From contig SYAA01000402.1 in the NCBI GenBank assembly GCA_005789055.1, forward strand, positions 1 through 5,375: a stretch of 5,375 nucleotides of DNA. The letters are read 5' to 3'. Position numbers and translations under genes: made by a program. Shown here in pieces: positions 1-5,375 of this stretch. Each line of letters begins with the position of its first letter. The first letter of the stretch is position 1. Source of the DNA: Actinomycetota bacterium (lineage in GTDB: Bacteria; Actinomycetota; Actinomycetes; Mycobacteriales; Mycobacteriaceae). The notes beneath the pieces were generated by a model that was given only the letters and a program-made list of their open reading frames with translations, ran no database searches and was not told where the DNA came from.

Positions 1-432
1 AATCGCGCCGAATGCACCGTGGGTGGAGGTGTGACTGTCCCCGCAGACGATCGTCATTCCTGGCTGAGTCAGACCCAACTGCGGACCCATCACGTGGACG
101 ATTCCCTGTTCGGGATCGCCCATCGAGTGCAACGTGATGCCGAACTCCGCACAGTTGTGCCGTAGCGCATCGACCTGGGTGCGCGACACCGGATCGGCGA
201 TCGGCTTGTCGATGTCGGCCGTCGGCACGTTGTGATCCTCGGTGGCCAGGGTCAGATCCGGGCGCCGGACCCCCCGGCCCGCGAGCCTCAACCCGTCGAA
301 TGCCTGGGGGCTGGTCACCTCATGGATGAGGTGGAGATCGATGTAGATCAGATCGGGATCGGTGGCGCCGCCGGCCACGACGACATGGTCCGCCCACACC
401 TTCTCCGGCAACGTCATTGGTCTGTCAGACAC
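1..432 (-). CDS. leuC: 3-isopropylmalate dehydratase large subunit LeuC, N-terminal part (cut by left window edge)
   Basis: LeuC, with LeuD, forms the cytoplasmic [4Fe-4S] isomerase that converts 2-isopropylmalate to 3-isopropylmalate in leucine synthesis. About 144 codons are visible, roughly 30 percent of a usual ~470-residue LeuC. Clear aconitase-superfamily segments are present: [27 protein letters not shown], then [13 protein letters not shown] at the cut edge. The iron-sulfur cysteines lie in the missing part. The start is uncertain. GTG at 432-430 gives [13 protein letters not shown] and has a GAG-containing leader; ATG at 417-415 gives MTLPEKVW with no clear ribosome site. I prefer GTG because known mycobacterial LeuC proteins carry several residues before the L(A/P)EK motif. 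The gene is divergent from the IclR regulator, about 46 bases away, and leuD presumably follows outside the window. Family identity is very secure; only the start is in doubt. Confidence 0.95.
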   Translation of the reverse strand, partial: MSDRPMTLPEKVWADHVVVAGGATDPDLIYIDLHLIHEVTSPQAFDGLRLAGRGVRRPDLTLATEDHNVPTADIDKPIADPVSRTQVDALRHNCAEFGITLHSMGDPEQGIVHVMGPQLGLTQPGMTIVCGDSHTSTHGAFGAI

Positions 433-452
433 GGCTACGGTCTCGCTATCTC

Positions 453-458
453 ACTATA
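453..458 (-). promoter_or_regulatory. Candidate -10 box of leuC (TATAGT)
   Basis: Read on the minus strand, positions 458-453 give TATAGT, matching the mycobacterial TANNNT -10 pattern. Transcription would begin near 446, leaving a leader of about 14 bases before the GTG at 432 (or 29 before the ATG at 417). No convincing -35 is seen, which is common in mycobacteria. Its upstream side faces the regulator promoter, so the two promoters share under 40 bases. This is inferred from sequence only. Confidence 0.45.
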
Positions 459-466
459 TGGAACGC

Positions 467-472
467 TAATAT
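467..472 (+). promoter_or_regulatory. Candidate -10 box of the IclR regulator (TAATAT), leaderless start
   Basis: TAATAT at 467-472 matches TANNNT. If its last T is position -7, transcription starts exactly at G479, the first base of the GTG start codon. That predicts a leaderless mRNA, a common arrangement in mycobacteria, and explains why no Shine-Dalgarno sequence precedes the gene. No -35 consensus is evident. Confidence 0.5.
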
Positions 473-478
473 CTAGAT

Positions 479-1180
479 GTGAGACAGGATAGCGGTATCG
501 GGGTACTCGATAAAGCGGTGGGTGTGCTGAACGCGGTCGCCACGTCCCCCTGCGGGCTAGCCGAACTCTGCGAACGCACGACGCTGCCGCGGGCCACCGC
601 GCACCGGTTGGCGGCCGGACTGGAGTTCCATCGCCTGCTTGCCCGGGATGCTGCAGGACGCTGGCTGCTGGGACCTGCGCTGTCGGAACTGTCCGCCCAG
701 GTCGATGATCCGCTGTTAGCGGCGGGCGCCGCCGTGCTGCCCGGGTTACGCGAGATCACCGGCGAGAGTGTCCAGCTTTATCGCCGCGAAGGCACCACCC
801 GGGTGTGTATCGCAACGCTGGAACCGCCGTCGGGCCTGCGCGATACCGTGCCGCTCGGGGCACGCCTGACGATGACGGCTGGTTCGGGAGCACGGGTGCT
901 CCTCGCCTACAGCGACCTCGCCACCCAAAAGGCAGTGCTGCCCTCGGCACAGTTCACCGAACGCACCCTGGCCGAGGTACGCCGCCGCGGTTGGGCGCAG
1001 AGCGCGGCCGAACGTGAACCCGGCGTGGCCAGCGTCTCGGCTCCGGTGCACGACCGCGACGGTGTGGTGATCGCCGCGGTATCGATATCCGGCCCGATCG
1101 ACCGGCTGGGCCGGCGGCCGGGTGCACGATGGGCGGCCGACCTGTTGACCGCCGCCGCCGCGCTGACCCGGCGGCTGTGA
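479..1180 (+). CDS. IclR-family transcriptional regulator, LtbR/NdgR-like (Rv2989 type)
   Basis: This is a 233-residue cytoplasmic DNA-binding regulator. Residues about 6-60 form the winged helix-turn-helix (GVLDKAVGVLNAV, then CGLAELCERTTLPRATAHRLAAGLE with the recognition helix near 36-47). Residues about 75-233 form the IclR effector domain, with GSGARVLLAY (136-144), the family-typical REPGVASVSAPV (179-190) and VSISGP (201-206). Length matches M. tuberculosis Rv2989 as I remember it. The GTG at 479 is chosen because the conserved N-terminus begins there and a -10 box is placed for a leaderless transcript. Orthologues divergent from leuCD in Corynebacterium (LtbR) and Streptomyces (NdgR) control leucine and other amino-acid genes; the same role, with a leucine-related effector, is inferred here from position and family. 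It probably also binds its own promoter. Confidence 0.9.
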   Translation: MRQDSGIGVLDKAVGVLNAVATSPCGLAELCERTTLPRATAHRLAAGLEFHRLLARDAAGRWLLGPALSELSAQVDDPLLAAGAAVLPGLREITGESVQLYRREGTTRVCIATLEPPSGLRDTVPLGARLTMTAGSGARVLLAYSDLATQKAVLPSAQFTERTLAEVRRRGWAQSAAEREPGVASVSAPVHDRDGVVIAAVSISGPIDRLGRRPGARWAADLLTAAAALTRRL

Positions 1181-1183
1181 TGC

Positions 1184-1243
1184 ATCGAGTCTGCGTCCAG
1201 ATCGTCTTTCTGAGCCGAATCGCGATCTGGACGCAGTGTCGAT
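1184..1243. repeat. Long near-perfect inverted repeat, possible bidirectional terminator or dispersed palindromic element
   Basis: Positions 1184-1204 pair with 1223-1243: an outer block ATCGA/TCGAT, a 2-base mismatch, then 14 perfect pairs (CTGCGTCCAGATCG at 1191-1204 with CGATCTGGACGCAG at 1223-1236). That is 19 of 21 pairs around an 18-base loop. It starts four bases after the regulator's stop codon and ends about 31 bases before the next start. There is no U-tract, so if it is a terminator it is of the U-less type proposed for mycobacteria. It could also be a copy of a small palindromic intergenic element. The pairing is seen directly; the function is inferred. Confidence 0.85.
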
Positions 1244-1274
1244 TACCGACGGACACCCTGAGACACTGACATTC

Positions 1275-1769
1275 ATGGGAAGCAAGCAGCGCAATCAGAT
1301 CGTCATGACCGACGATGAGATCACCGATTTCGTGGCACGCGGTCGCACGGGCACCATGGCCACCATCGGTGCCGGTGGCCAGCCGCACCTGGTGGCGATG
1401 TGGTACGGCGTACTCGACGGCGAAATCTGGATCGAGACCAAGGTCAAATCACAGAAGGTGGTCAACCTTCGCCGTAATCCGCGGGTGAGTTTCCTGATCG
1501 AGGACGGGATGACCTACGACAGCCTGCGCGGCGTGTCCTTCGAGGGGACCGCCGAGATACGCGACGATCCCGACATCATCTTCAGCGTCGGCGTCAGCGT
1601 GTGGGAACGCTACAACGGCCCCTACACCGACGATCTCAAGCCCGCCGTCGACATGATGATGAACAAACGGGTCGCCGTGCGCATCGTCACGGATCGCATT
1701 CGGTCCTGGGATCACCGGAAGCTGGGCCTGCCCGCCATGCCCTTGGCAGGCACCACCGCACCGCAGTAG
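1275..1769 (+). CDS. Split-barrel F420/flavin-binding protein of the PPOX/FDOR family (Rv2991 type)
   Basis: The 164-residue product is a small cytoplasmic protein with the pyridoxamine-phosphate-oxidase-like split beta-barrel. Visible marks are RTGTMATIGAGGQPHLVAMWYG (24-45, opening strands of the barrel), IETKVKSQKVVNLRRNPRVSFL (53-74, the basic stretch that usually holds the cofactor phosphate), RGVSFEGTAEI (85-95) and a C-terminal RSWDHRKLGLP (143-153). It strongly resembles M. tuberculosis Rv2991, whose structure was described as an F420-binding protein of unknown function. The substrate is unknown, and I do not assign a reaction. ATG at 1275 is chosen because the protein begins MGSKQR like that homologue; an in-frame GTG at 1236 lies inside the inverted repeat and would add 13 unrelated residues. 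ATG at 1305 is a less likely alternative. No clear Shine-Dalgarno or -10 is seen. Confidence 0.9.
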   Translation: MGSKQRNQIVMTDDEITDFVARGRTGTMATIGAGGQPHLVAMWYGVLDGEIWIETKVKSQKVVNLRRNPRVSFLIEDGMTYDSLRGVSFEGTAEIRDDPDIIFSVGVSVWERYNGPYTDDLKPAVDMMMNKRVAVRIVTDRIRSWDHRKLGLPAMPLAGTTAPQ

Positions 1770-1775
1770 CGGTGC
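1758..1775. terminator. Compact hairpin over the stop codon of the split-barrel gene, between convergent transcripts
   Basis: GCACCGC (1758-1764) pairs perfectly with GCGGTGC (1769-1775) around the loop AGTA; the TAG stop codon (1767-1769) is in the loop and first stem base. The 7-pair GC-rich stem sits between the plus-strand gene and the 3' end of tRNA-Glu on the minus strand, so it could end transcripts from both sides. A second short palindrome, CTCGCGAG (1779-1786), lies between it and the tRNA. A run of four T on the minus strand (1788-1791) is only just after the tRNA end and before the hairpin, not a classical U-tail. Confidence 0.4.
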
Positions 1776-1792
1776 TTACTCGCGAGCAAAAG

Positions 1793-1865
1793 TACCCCCG
1801 ATGGGATTCGAACCCACGCTACCGCCGTGAGAGGGCGGCGTCCTAGGCCGCTAGACGACGGGGGC
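1793..1865 (-). tRNA. tRNA-Glu, anticodon CTC
   Basis: The minus strand folds as a 73-base cloverleaf without an encoded CCA. The acceptor stem is GCCCCCG with CGGGGGT (one G-T pair), with discriminator A at 1793. The anticodon stem is CCGCC/GGCGG around CTCTCAC, giving anticodon CTC, which reads the GAG codon favoured in GC-rich genomes. The T-arm is GTGGG TTCGAAT CCCAT. It lies 74 bases downstream of tRNA-Gln on the same strand and may be cotranscribed with it. It is a substrate of the GluRS encoded just upstream. Confidence 0.97.
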
Positions 1866-1939
1866 TAGAACATGAGACGGAGTGCCGCGAAGCACGCCGG
1901 TGAGTCAGCATATCTCAGCGACAATTGCCGTCATAATTG
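1866..1939 (-). other. Spacer between tRNA-Gln and tRNA-Glu with small inverted repeats
   Basis: This 74-base spacer holds no gene. Immediately after the tRNA-Gln 3' end, CAATT (1922-1926) and AATTG (1935-1939) form a 5-base inverted repeat; GTGC (1879-1882) and GCAC (1889-1892) form another small stem. These may be processing or weak termination structures. I see no strong separate promoter for tRNA-Glu, so cotranscription from upstream of tRNA-Gln is the simplest reading. Confidence 0.35.
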
Positions 1940-2011
1940 CTGGGGTACCAGGACTCGAACCTAGAATGGCTGTACCAGAAACAGCTGTGTTGCCAATTAC
2001 ACCATACCCCA
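1940..2011 (-). tRNA. tRNA-Gln, anticodon CTG
   Basis: The minus strand folds as a 72-base cloverleaf without an encoded CCA. The acceptor stem is TGGGGTA/TACCCCA with discriminator G, as is usual for tRNA-Gln. The D-stem is GTGT/ACAC, and the anticodon stem GCTGT/ACAGC surrounds TTCTGGT, giving anticodon CTG for CAG codons. The T-arm is CTAGG TTCGAGT CCTGG. In mycobacteria, which lack GlnRS, this tRNA is first charged with glutamate by GluRS and then amidated by GatCAB; the GluRS gene is the next gene upstream. Confidence 0.97.
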
Positions 2012-2021
2012 ATGACTGCCC

Positions 2022-2027
2022 ATAATA
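2022..2027 (-). promoter_or_regulatory. Candidate -10 box for the tRNA-Gln/tRNA-Glu unit (TATTAT)
   Basis: Positions 2027-2022 on the minus strand read TATTAT, a good sigma-A-type -10 box. Its downstream end is ten bases ahead of the mature tRNA-Gln 5' end (2011), giving a start site near 2015 and a very short 5' leader for RNase P to remove. No clear TTGACA-like -35 is found at the expected distance. It lies in the 107-base gap after gltX, suggesting the tRNAs do not depend only on read-through from gltX. Confidence 0.5.
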
Positions 2028-2118
2028 GCTGGTCAGTACGACTTTCGCCGACCCATCACAGGCCGACGGGCAACGACTGACAGCTCTTTCGGGCCGTCGA
2101 GCACACTATCAAAGAATC

Positions 2119-3591
2119 TCAGTGCATCCCGTCACGGGCCGCGCGCAGCCGACCCAGACTGCGGTCCCGGCCCAGCAGTTCCAGTGACTCGTACAACGGC
2201 GGACTGACGGTTGAACCGGTCACCGCGACGCGGATCGGACCGAATGCCTTGCGCGGCTTGAGACCCAAGCCATCGATCAGCGCAGCCTTCAGTGCCTCCT
2301 CGATCCCGGCCGCCGTCCAGGAGGACACCCCGTCGAGGGCCGCGCACGCCGAGTCGAGCACGCCGGCGGAATCCGGGCCGAGTTCTTTGGCCGCCGCCAC
2401 CGGGTCGATCGAGTAATGCTCGTCATTGAAGAACTTCATCAGATCCCACGCGTCCGACAGCACCACAATCCGCGTCTGCACCAGTTCTGCAGCGGCCGCG
2501 AAATCGGCCTCGCCCAAACCTGTGTCGTACCCGTGGTCGCCGAAAAACGCGCGCAGCCGGGTGGCGAACTCGTCGGCGCTGAGCAGACGGATGTGCTCGG
2601 CGTTGATGGCGTCGGCTTTCTTCTGATCGAACCGCGCCGGGTTGGAGTTGACGTCGATGACGTCGAACGCGCGCGCCATCTCCGCCAAGCTGAAGACATC
2701 GTGGTCGTCGGCGATCGACCACCCCAGGAGCGCCAGGTAGTTCAGCAGACCCTCGGGAATGAATCCGCGATCGCGATGCAGGAACAGATTGGACTGCGGA
2801 TCGCGTTTCGACAGTTTCTTGGTGCCGTCGCCGAGAACCGTCGGCAGATGGGCGTACTCCGGAACGCGATCGCCGACACCGATCCGGATCAGGGCGCGGT
2901 GCAGGGCGATTTGTCGCGGCGTCGACGGCAGGAGGTCCTCACCGCGCAGCACATGGGTGATCTTCATCAGAGCGTCATCGACCGGGTTGACCAGGGTGTA
3001 CAACGGATCTCCGTTCGCCCGGGTAAGCGCGAAGTCGGGCACCGTGCCGGCCGCGAACGTCGTCTCGCCCCGAACGAGGTCGCCCCAGCTGATGTCCTCA
3101 TCGGGCATCCGCAGGCGCAGCACCGGGTTGCGTCCCTGCGCCAGGTACTCGGCACGCTGAGCCTCGGTGAGGTCGCGGTCGTAGTTGTCGTAACCCATCT
3201 TCGGATTACGGCCGGCGGCAACATGACGGGCCTCGACCTCCTCGGGGCTCGAGTAGGCCGGGTAGGCCTCGCCGGACTCCACCAATCGCGCCACCACGTC
3301 GCGGTAGAGCTCGCCGCGCTGGGACTGCCGGTACGGGCCGTGCGGTCCACCGATCTCCGGACCCTCATCCCAGTCCAGTCCCAGCCACCGCAGCGCGTCC
3401 AGGATCGCGGCGTAACTCTCCTCTGAATCTCGTGCGGCGTCGGTGTCCTCAATGCGAAACACGAACGTTCCGCCGGTATGCCGGGCGTAGGCCCAGTTGA
3501 ACAGCGCCGTGCGCACCAGGCCGACATGCGGGGTTCCGGTCGGTGACGGGCAGAACCGCACCCGCACCGGCGGTGTCGCGGGCGTGGCCAT
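2119..3591 (-). CDS. gltX: Glutamyl-tRNA synthetase (GluRS), probably charging both tRNA-Glu and tRNA-Gln
   Basis: The 490-residue class I aminoacyl-tRNA synthetase attaches glutamate to tRNA in the cytoplasm. The Rossmann catalytic domain opens with [12 protein letters not shown], containing the HIGH-type motif HVGL (22-25), followed by FRIEDTD (45-51). [13 protein letters not shown] (215-227) and KLSKR (259-263, the KMSKS motif) follow. The helical anticodon-binding part covers about 320-490. Residues 98-130, where E. coli GluRS binds zinc, have no cysteine; only C14 and C416 occur. Length is normal. I chose the ATG at 3591, which overlaps the TGA of the upstream gene by one base; a GTG one codon earlier is possible. 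Translational coupling with that gene is likely. With no GlnRS expected in this lineage, a non-discriminating enzyme working with GatCAB is inferred from known mycobacterial biology, not from residues seen here. Confidence 0.97.
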   Translation of the reverse strand: MATPATPPVRVRFCPSPTGTPHVGLVRTALFNWAYARHTGGTFVFRIEDTDAARDSEESYAAILDALRWLGLDWDEGPEIGGPHGPYRQSQRGELYRDVVARLVESGEAYPAYSSPEEVEARHVAAGRNPKMGYDNYDRDLTEAQRAEYLAQGRNPVLRLRMPDEDISWGDLVRGETTFAAGTVPDFALTRANGDPLYTLVNPVDDALMKITHVLRGEDLLPSTPRQIALHRALIRIGVGDRVPEYAHLPTVLGDGTKKLSKRDPQSNLFLHRDRGFIPEGLLNYLALLGWSIADDHDVFSLAEMARAFDVIDVNSNPARFDQKKADAINAEHIRLLSADEFATRLRAFFGDHGYDTGLGEADFAAAAELVQTRIVVLSDAWDLMKFFNDEHYSIDPVAAAKELGPDSAGVLDSACAALDGVSSWTAAGIEEALKAALIDGLGLKPRKAFGPIRVAVTGSTVSPPLYESLELLGRDRSLGRLRAARDGMH

Positions 3592-4370
3592 CACGGGCCT
3601 TTCCGGACCACGGGGTTGGTCAGCGTTCCGATGCTCTCGATGACGACGCTGACGACGTCCCCGTTTTCAATCGGTCCGACACCGGCCGGTGTGCCGGTGA
3701 GGATCAGATCGCCGGGCAGCAGTGTCATCACCGCCGAGATCCATTCGATAATGGCGCCGATGTCGTGGATCATCAGCGACGTCCGACTGTTCTGCCGCAC
3801 CACATCGTTGACCTCGGTGCGGATCTGAAGATCCGATGGGTCGAGGTCGGTGACGATCCACGGCCCTACCGGGCAGAACGTGTCGTGGCCTTTGGCGCGC
3901 ATCCACTGCCCGTCGGCCTGTTGCTGATCGCGGGCCGAGACGTCATTGGCGATGGTGTACCCGAGGATGTTCTCGGCTGCCCGGGCGGCAGGGACGTCCT
4001 TGCACGGCCGTCCGATCACCACTGCCAGTTCGCCCTCGTGGTGCACCGGCGAGGCATTGGCGGGCAGAACGATCGGCGCGCCCGGCCCGATGATCGACGT
4101 GTTGGGTTTGAGGAAGATGATCGGATCCTCCGGAGCGGCATCGCCACCCATCTCGATGACGTGCTCAAGGTAGTTCTTGCCCATGCACACCACCTTGCTG
4201 GCCAGAATCGGCGCCAGCAGTCGCACCTCGGCCAGCGGCCAGGACCGGCCGGTGAAGGTCGGGGTGCCGAAGGGATGTTCGGCGATCTCGCGGGCGACTT
4301 CGGCATCCACGTCGCCCTCGATGCTGACGAAGGCGACCCCGTCGGGGCTGGCGATACGACCGAGGCGCAT
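3591..4370 (-). CDS. Fumarylacetoacetate hydrolase (FAH)-family enzyme (Rv2993c type)
   Basis: The 259-residue protein has a short N-terminal cap and a FAH beta-fold from about residue 57. Expected Mg-binding residues are present: E112 and E114 in [10 protein letters not shown] and D143 in ANDVSARD, with K88 in [19 protein letters not shown] carries H70 and E73, at the places of the catalytic His-Glu pair in FAHD1, an acylpyruvase/oxaloacetate decarboxylase. A C-terminal [12 protein letters not shown] (222-233) closes the active site. The orthologue is often called 2-hydroxyhepta-2,4-diene-1,7-dioate isomerase, but no aromatic degradation genes are nearby, so that label is doubtful; substrate unknown. 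ATG 4370 ([11 protein letters not shown]) fits known homologues. The reading frame stays open to 4913, but that extension is arginine-rich shadow of leuB. The stop overlaps the gltX start, implying one transcript and coupled translation. Confidence 0.92.
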   Translation of the reverse strand: MRLGRIASPDGVAFVSIEGDVDAEVAREIAEHPFGTPTFTGRSWPLAEVRLLAPILASKVVCMGKNYLEHVIEMGGDAAPEDPIIFLKPNTSIIGPGAPIVLPANASPVHHEGELAVVIGRPCKDVPAARAAENILGYTIANDVSARDQQQADGQWMRAKGHDTFCPVGPWIVTDLDPSDLQIRTEVNDVVRQNSRTSLMIHDIGAIIEWISAVMTLLPGDLILTGTPAGVGPIENGDVVSVVIESIGTLTNPVVRKGP

Positions 4371-4377
4371 TCGGGTC

Positions 4378-4383
4378 AGCCTA
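4378..4383 (-). promoter_or_regulatory. Candidate -10 box of the FAH-gltX pair (TAGGCT), near-leaderless start
   Basis: Positions 4383-4378 on the minus strand read TAGGCT, matching TANNNT, and are separated from the ATG at 4370 by seven bases. This places the transcript start at 4371 or 4370, so the mRNA would be leaderless or carry one extra base. No Shine-Dalgarno precedes the ATG, which agrees. The -35 region is not recognisable. Confidence 0.4.
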
Positions 4384-4434
4384 GTTGGCGCGCCGACCCT
4401 TCCGCGACAGTGCGCAAACCGCCCCAGCGCGACG

Positions 4435-4456
4435 GCGTGTTGGCGGGCCGACACGC
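4435..4456 (-). terminator. Hairpin after leuB, possible U-less terminator
   Basis: GCGTGT (4435-4440) and ACACGC (4451-4456) are perfectly complementary, with two further G-C pairs inside (4442-4443 with 4448-4449) after one unpaired position on the minus-strand RNA. It begins nine bases after the leuB stop codon in the direction of transcription and is not followed by a U-tract. It may separate leuB from the FAH-gltX transcript, which appears to have its own promoter further on. Confidence 0.35.
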
Positions 4457-4465
4457 ACGCTCGCG

Positions 4466-5375
4466 CTACAACCGGGCGCGAATCCGCTCGCCGACCTCGC
4501 GGGTCGATAGCGTCGCCTCGCCGCGAGTGGCCAGATGGTCGGCGACTGCGGCATCCACCCGTGTCGCGGCGGCATCCTCGCCGATGTGGTTGAGCAGTAA
4601 CGCGACGCTCATCACCGCGGCAGTCGGATCGGCGATGCCCTGTCCGGCGATGTCGGGGGCACTGCCGTGCACCGGTTCGAACATCGACGGGTTGGTTCCG
4701 GTTGCGTCGATATTTCCGCTGGCGGCCAGGCCGATTCCGCCACTGACGGCGGCAGCGAGGTCGGTGATGATGTCGCCGAAAAGATTGTCGGTGACGATGA
4801 CGTCGAACCGGCCCGGGTCGGTGACCATGTAGATGGTGGCCGCGTCGATGTGCTGGTAGGCGACGTCGACGTCCGGATACTCGAGGCCGACCTCGGTGAC
4901 CACGCGCGACCACAGGCTGCCGGCGAAGGTGAGCACGTTGGTTTTGTGCACCAGCGTCAGATTCTTGCGTCGCTTGGCCGCCAGGGCGAATGCGTAGCGG
5001 ACCACCCGGTTGACGCCGAAGGCGGTGTTGAGGCTGACCTCGGTGGCGACCTCATGTGGGGTTCCGGCCCGAATTGCGCCGCCGGTTCCGGTGTAAGGGC
5101 CCTCGGTGCCCTCCCGAACCACGACGAAGTCGATGGCCGGATTGCCGGCCAGTGGGCTGCGCACACCGTCATAGAGCCGGCTCGGGCGCAGGTTCACATG
5201 GTGATCGAGTGCGAAGCGGATCCTCAGCAGCAGACCACGTTCCAGCAGACCGCTGGGCACCGACGGATCCCCGATCGCCCCGAGCAGGATGGCGTCGTGG
5301 CCGCGGAGTTCGTCGATGACGCCGTCGGGCAGCACCTCGCCGGTTTCGTGGTAGCGCCGCGCGCCGAGGTCGTAG
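4466..5375 (-). CDS. leuB: 3-isopropylmalate dehydrogenase LeuB, missing its N-terminus (cut by right window edge)
   Basis: LeuB oxidatively decarboxylates 3-isopropylmalate to 2-oxoisocaproate with NAD in the cytoplasm, the third step specific to leucine synthesis. The window holds 302 residues from [18 protein letters not shown] to the TAG stop. Compared with the ~336-residue mycobacterial protein, about 33 N-terminal residues, including the GDGIGPE motif, lie beyond the edge. Visible family marks are LLGAIGDP, the basic substrate-binding stretch [36 protein letters not shown], the metal-site segment [16 protein letters not shown] and the NAD-binding [22 protein letters not shown] at 5335 is internal, because the conserved frame continues upstream to the edge. 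The gene points the same way as FAH and gltX, 95 bases upstream of them. The regulator beside leuC is a plausible controller, since LtbR acts on leuB in Corynebacterium, but its promoter is not in view. Confidence 0.97.
   Translation of the reverse strand, partial: YDLGARRYHETGEVLPDGVIDELRGHDAILLGAIGDPSVPSGLLERGLLLRIRFALDHHVNLRPSRLYDGVRSPLAGNPAIDFVVVREGTEGPYTGTGGAIRAGTPHEVATEVSLNTAFGVNRVVRYAFALAAKRRKNLTLVHKTNVLTFAGSLWSRVVTEVGLEYPDVDVAYQHIDAATIYMVTDPGRFDVIVTDNLFGDIITDLAAAVSGGIGLAASGNIDATGTNPSMFEPVHGSAPDIAGQGIADPTAAVMSVALLLNHIGEDAAATRVDAAVADHLATRGEATLSTREVGERIRARL

Larger units (their letters stand above)
449..484. promoter_or_regulatory. Operator-like inverted repeat between leuC and the IclR regulator
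   Basis: TCTCAC at 449-454 and GTGAGA at 479-484 form a perfect 6-base inverted repeat separated by 24 bases. The left arm touches the leuC -10 box and the right arm covers the regulator's start codon. Between them lies a perfect 8-base palindrome, ATCTAGAT (471-478), and CGCTA is directly repeated at 444-448 and 464-468. IclR proteins bind palindromic sites, often at divergent promoters that include their own, so this is a reasonable place for autoregulation and leuC control. Six-base arms this far apart can arise by chance; the ATCTAGAT palindrome may be the better core. Confidence 0.3.

Noticed and set aside
1184..1243. The inverted repeat read as an insertion-sequence end or CRISPR repeat
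   Set aside because: There is no transposase, no target duplication that I can see, and no repeated spacer pattern; a stem-loop element is the simpler reading.
1236..1274. Upstream GTG start for the split-barrel gene
   Set aside because: It lies at the base of the inverted repeat and adds 13 residues absent from the homologue I recall; ATG at 1275 fits better.
746..1388. Minus-strand open frames across the IclR gene and the following gap
   Set aside because: They overlap a recognised regulator, are proline/arginine-rich and run through the inverted repeat; none resembles a known protein such as Rv2990c as far as I can judge.
2063..2099. Possible terminator after gltX from CGACGG (2064-2069) and CCGTCG (2094-2099)
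   Set aside because: Only six pairs around a 24-base loop with no U-tract; too weak to annotate.
2416..3426. Plus-strand open frame of 336 codons inside gltX
   Set aside because: It is the antisense shadow of gltX, with no domain pattern and no start signals; high-GC coding DNA often yields such frames.
3543..4832. Long plus-strand open frame (429 codons) opposite the FAH-family gene and leuB
   Set aside because: It lies wholly antisense to two well-supported genes, has composition typical of high-GC shadow frames and shows no recognisable domain.
4371..4913. Open-frame extension of the FAH-family gene that would add 181 N-terminal residues
   Set aside because: The extra part is arginine-rich, low in family-like sequence and antisense-free shadow of leuB in another frame; the family N-terminus [11 protein letters not shown] begins at 4370.

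Overview
The window looks like core-genome DNA of a Mycobacterium (Mycolicibacterium-like) or close actinobacterial relative. It is GC-rich, and the proteins closely resemble, from memory, the M. tuberculosis block from leuC (Rv2988c) through Rv2989, Rv2991, gltX (Rv2992c) and Rv2993c to leuB (Rv2995c), in the same order. GTG starts, TANNNT-type -10 boxes and apparent leaderless genes also fit. No database search was possible, so species is not assigned.

Layout. (1) Positions 1-432, minus strand: the N-terminal third of leuC, running off the left edge. (2) Positions 433-478: a short divergent promoter region. (3) Positions 479-1180, plus strand: an IclR-family regulator of the LtbR/NdgR type that controls leucine genes in other actinobacteria. 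(4) Positions 1181-1274: a gap almost filled by a 60-base near-perfect inverted repeat. (5) Positions 1275-1769, plus strand: a small split-barrel F420/flavin-binding protein (Rv2991 type), ending in a hairpin that contains its stop codon. (6) Minus strand: tRNA-Glu(CTC) at 1793-1865 and tRNA-Gln(CTG) at 1940-2011. (7) Minus strand: gltX (2119-3591), overlapped by one base with a fumarylacetoacetate hydrolase-family enzyme (3591-4370). (8) Minus strand: leuB (4466 to the right edge), lacking about its first 33 residues. No stretch over 300 bases lacks a gene.

Two themes tie the region together. Leucine biosynthesis is represented by leuC (isopropylmalate isomerase large subunit), leuB (isopropylmalate dehydrogenase) and a probable leucine-responsive regulator divergent from leuC. 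Glutamate/glutamine decoding is represented by the single GluRS next to one tRNA-Glu and one tRNA-Gln; in bacteria lacking GlnRS, the same GluRS charges both tRNAs and GatCAB amidates Glu-tRNA(Gln).

I found no phage, CRISPR, toxin-antitoxin, transposon or defence system, and no convincing undescribed multi-gene system. The points most worth a second look are the divergent leuC/regulator promoter, the large inverted repeat at 1184-1243, and the gltX-tRNA grouping.
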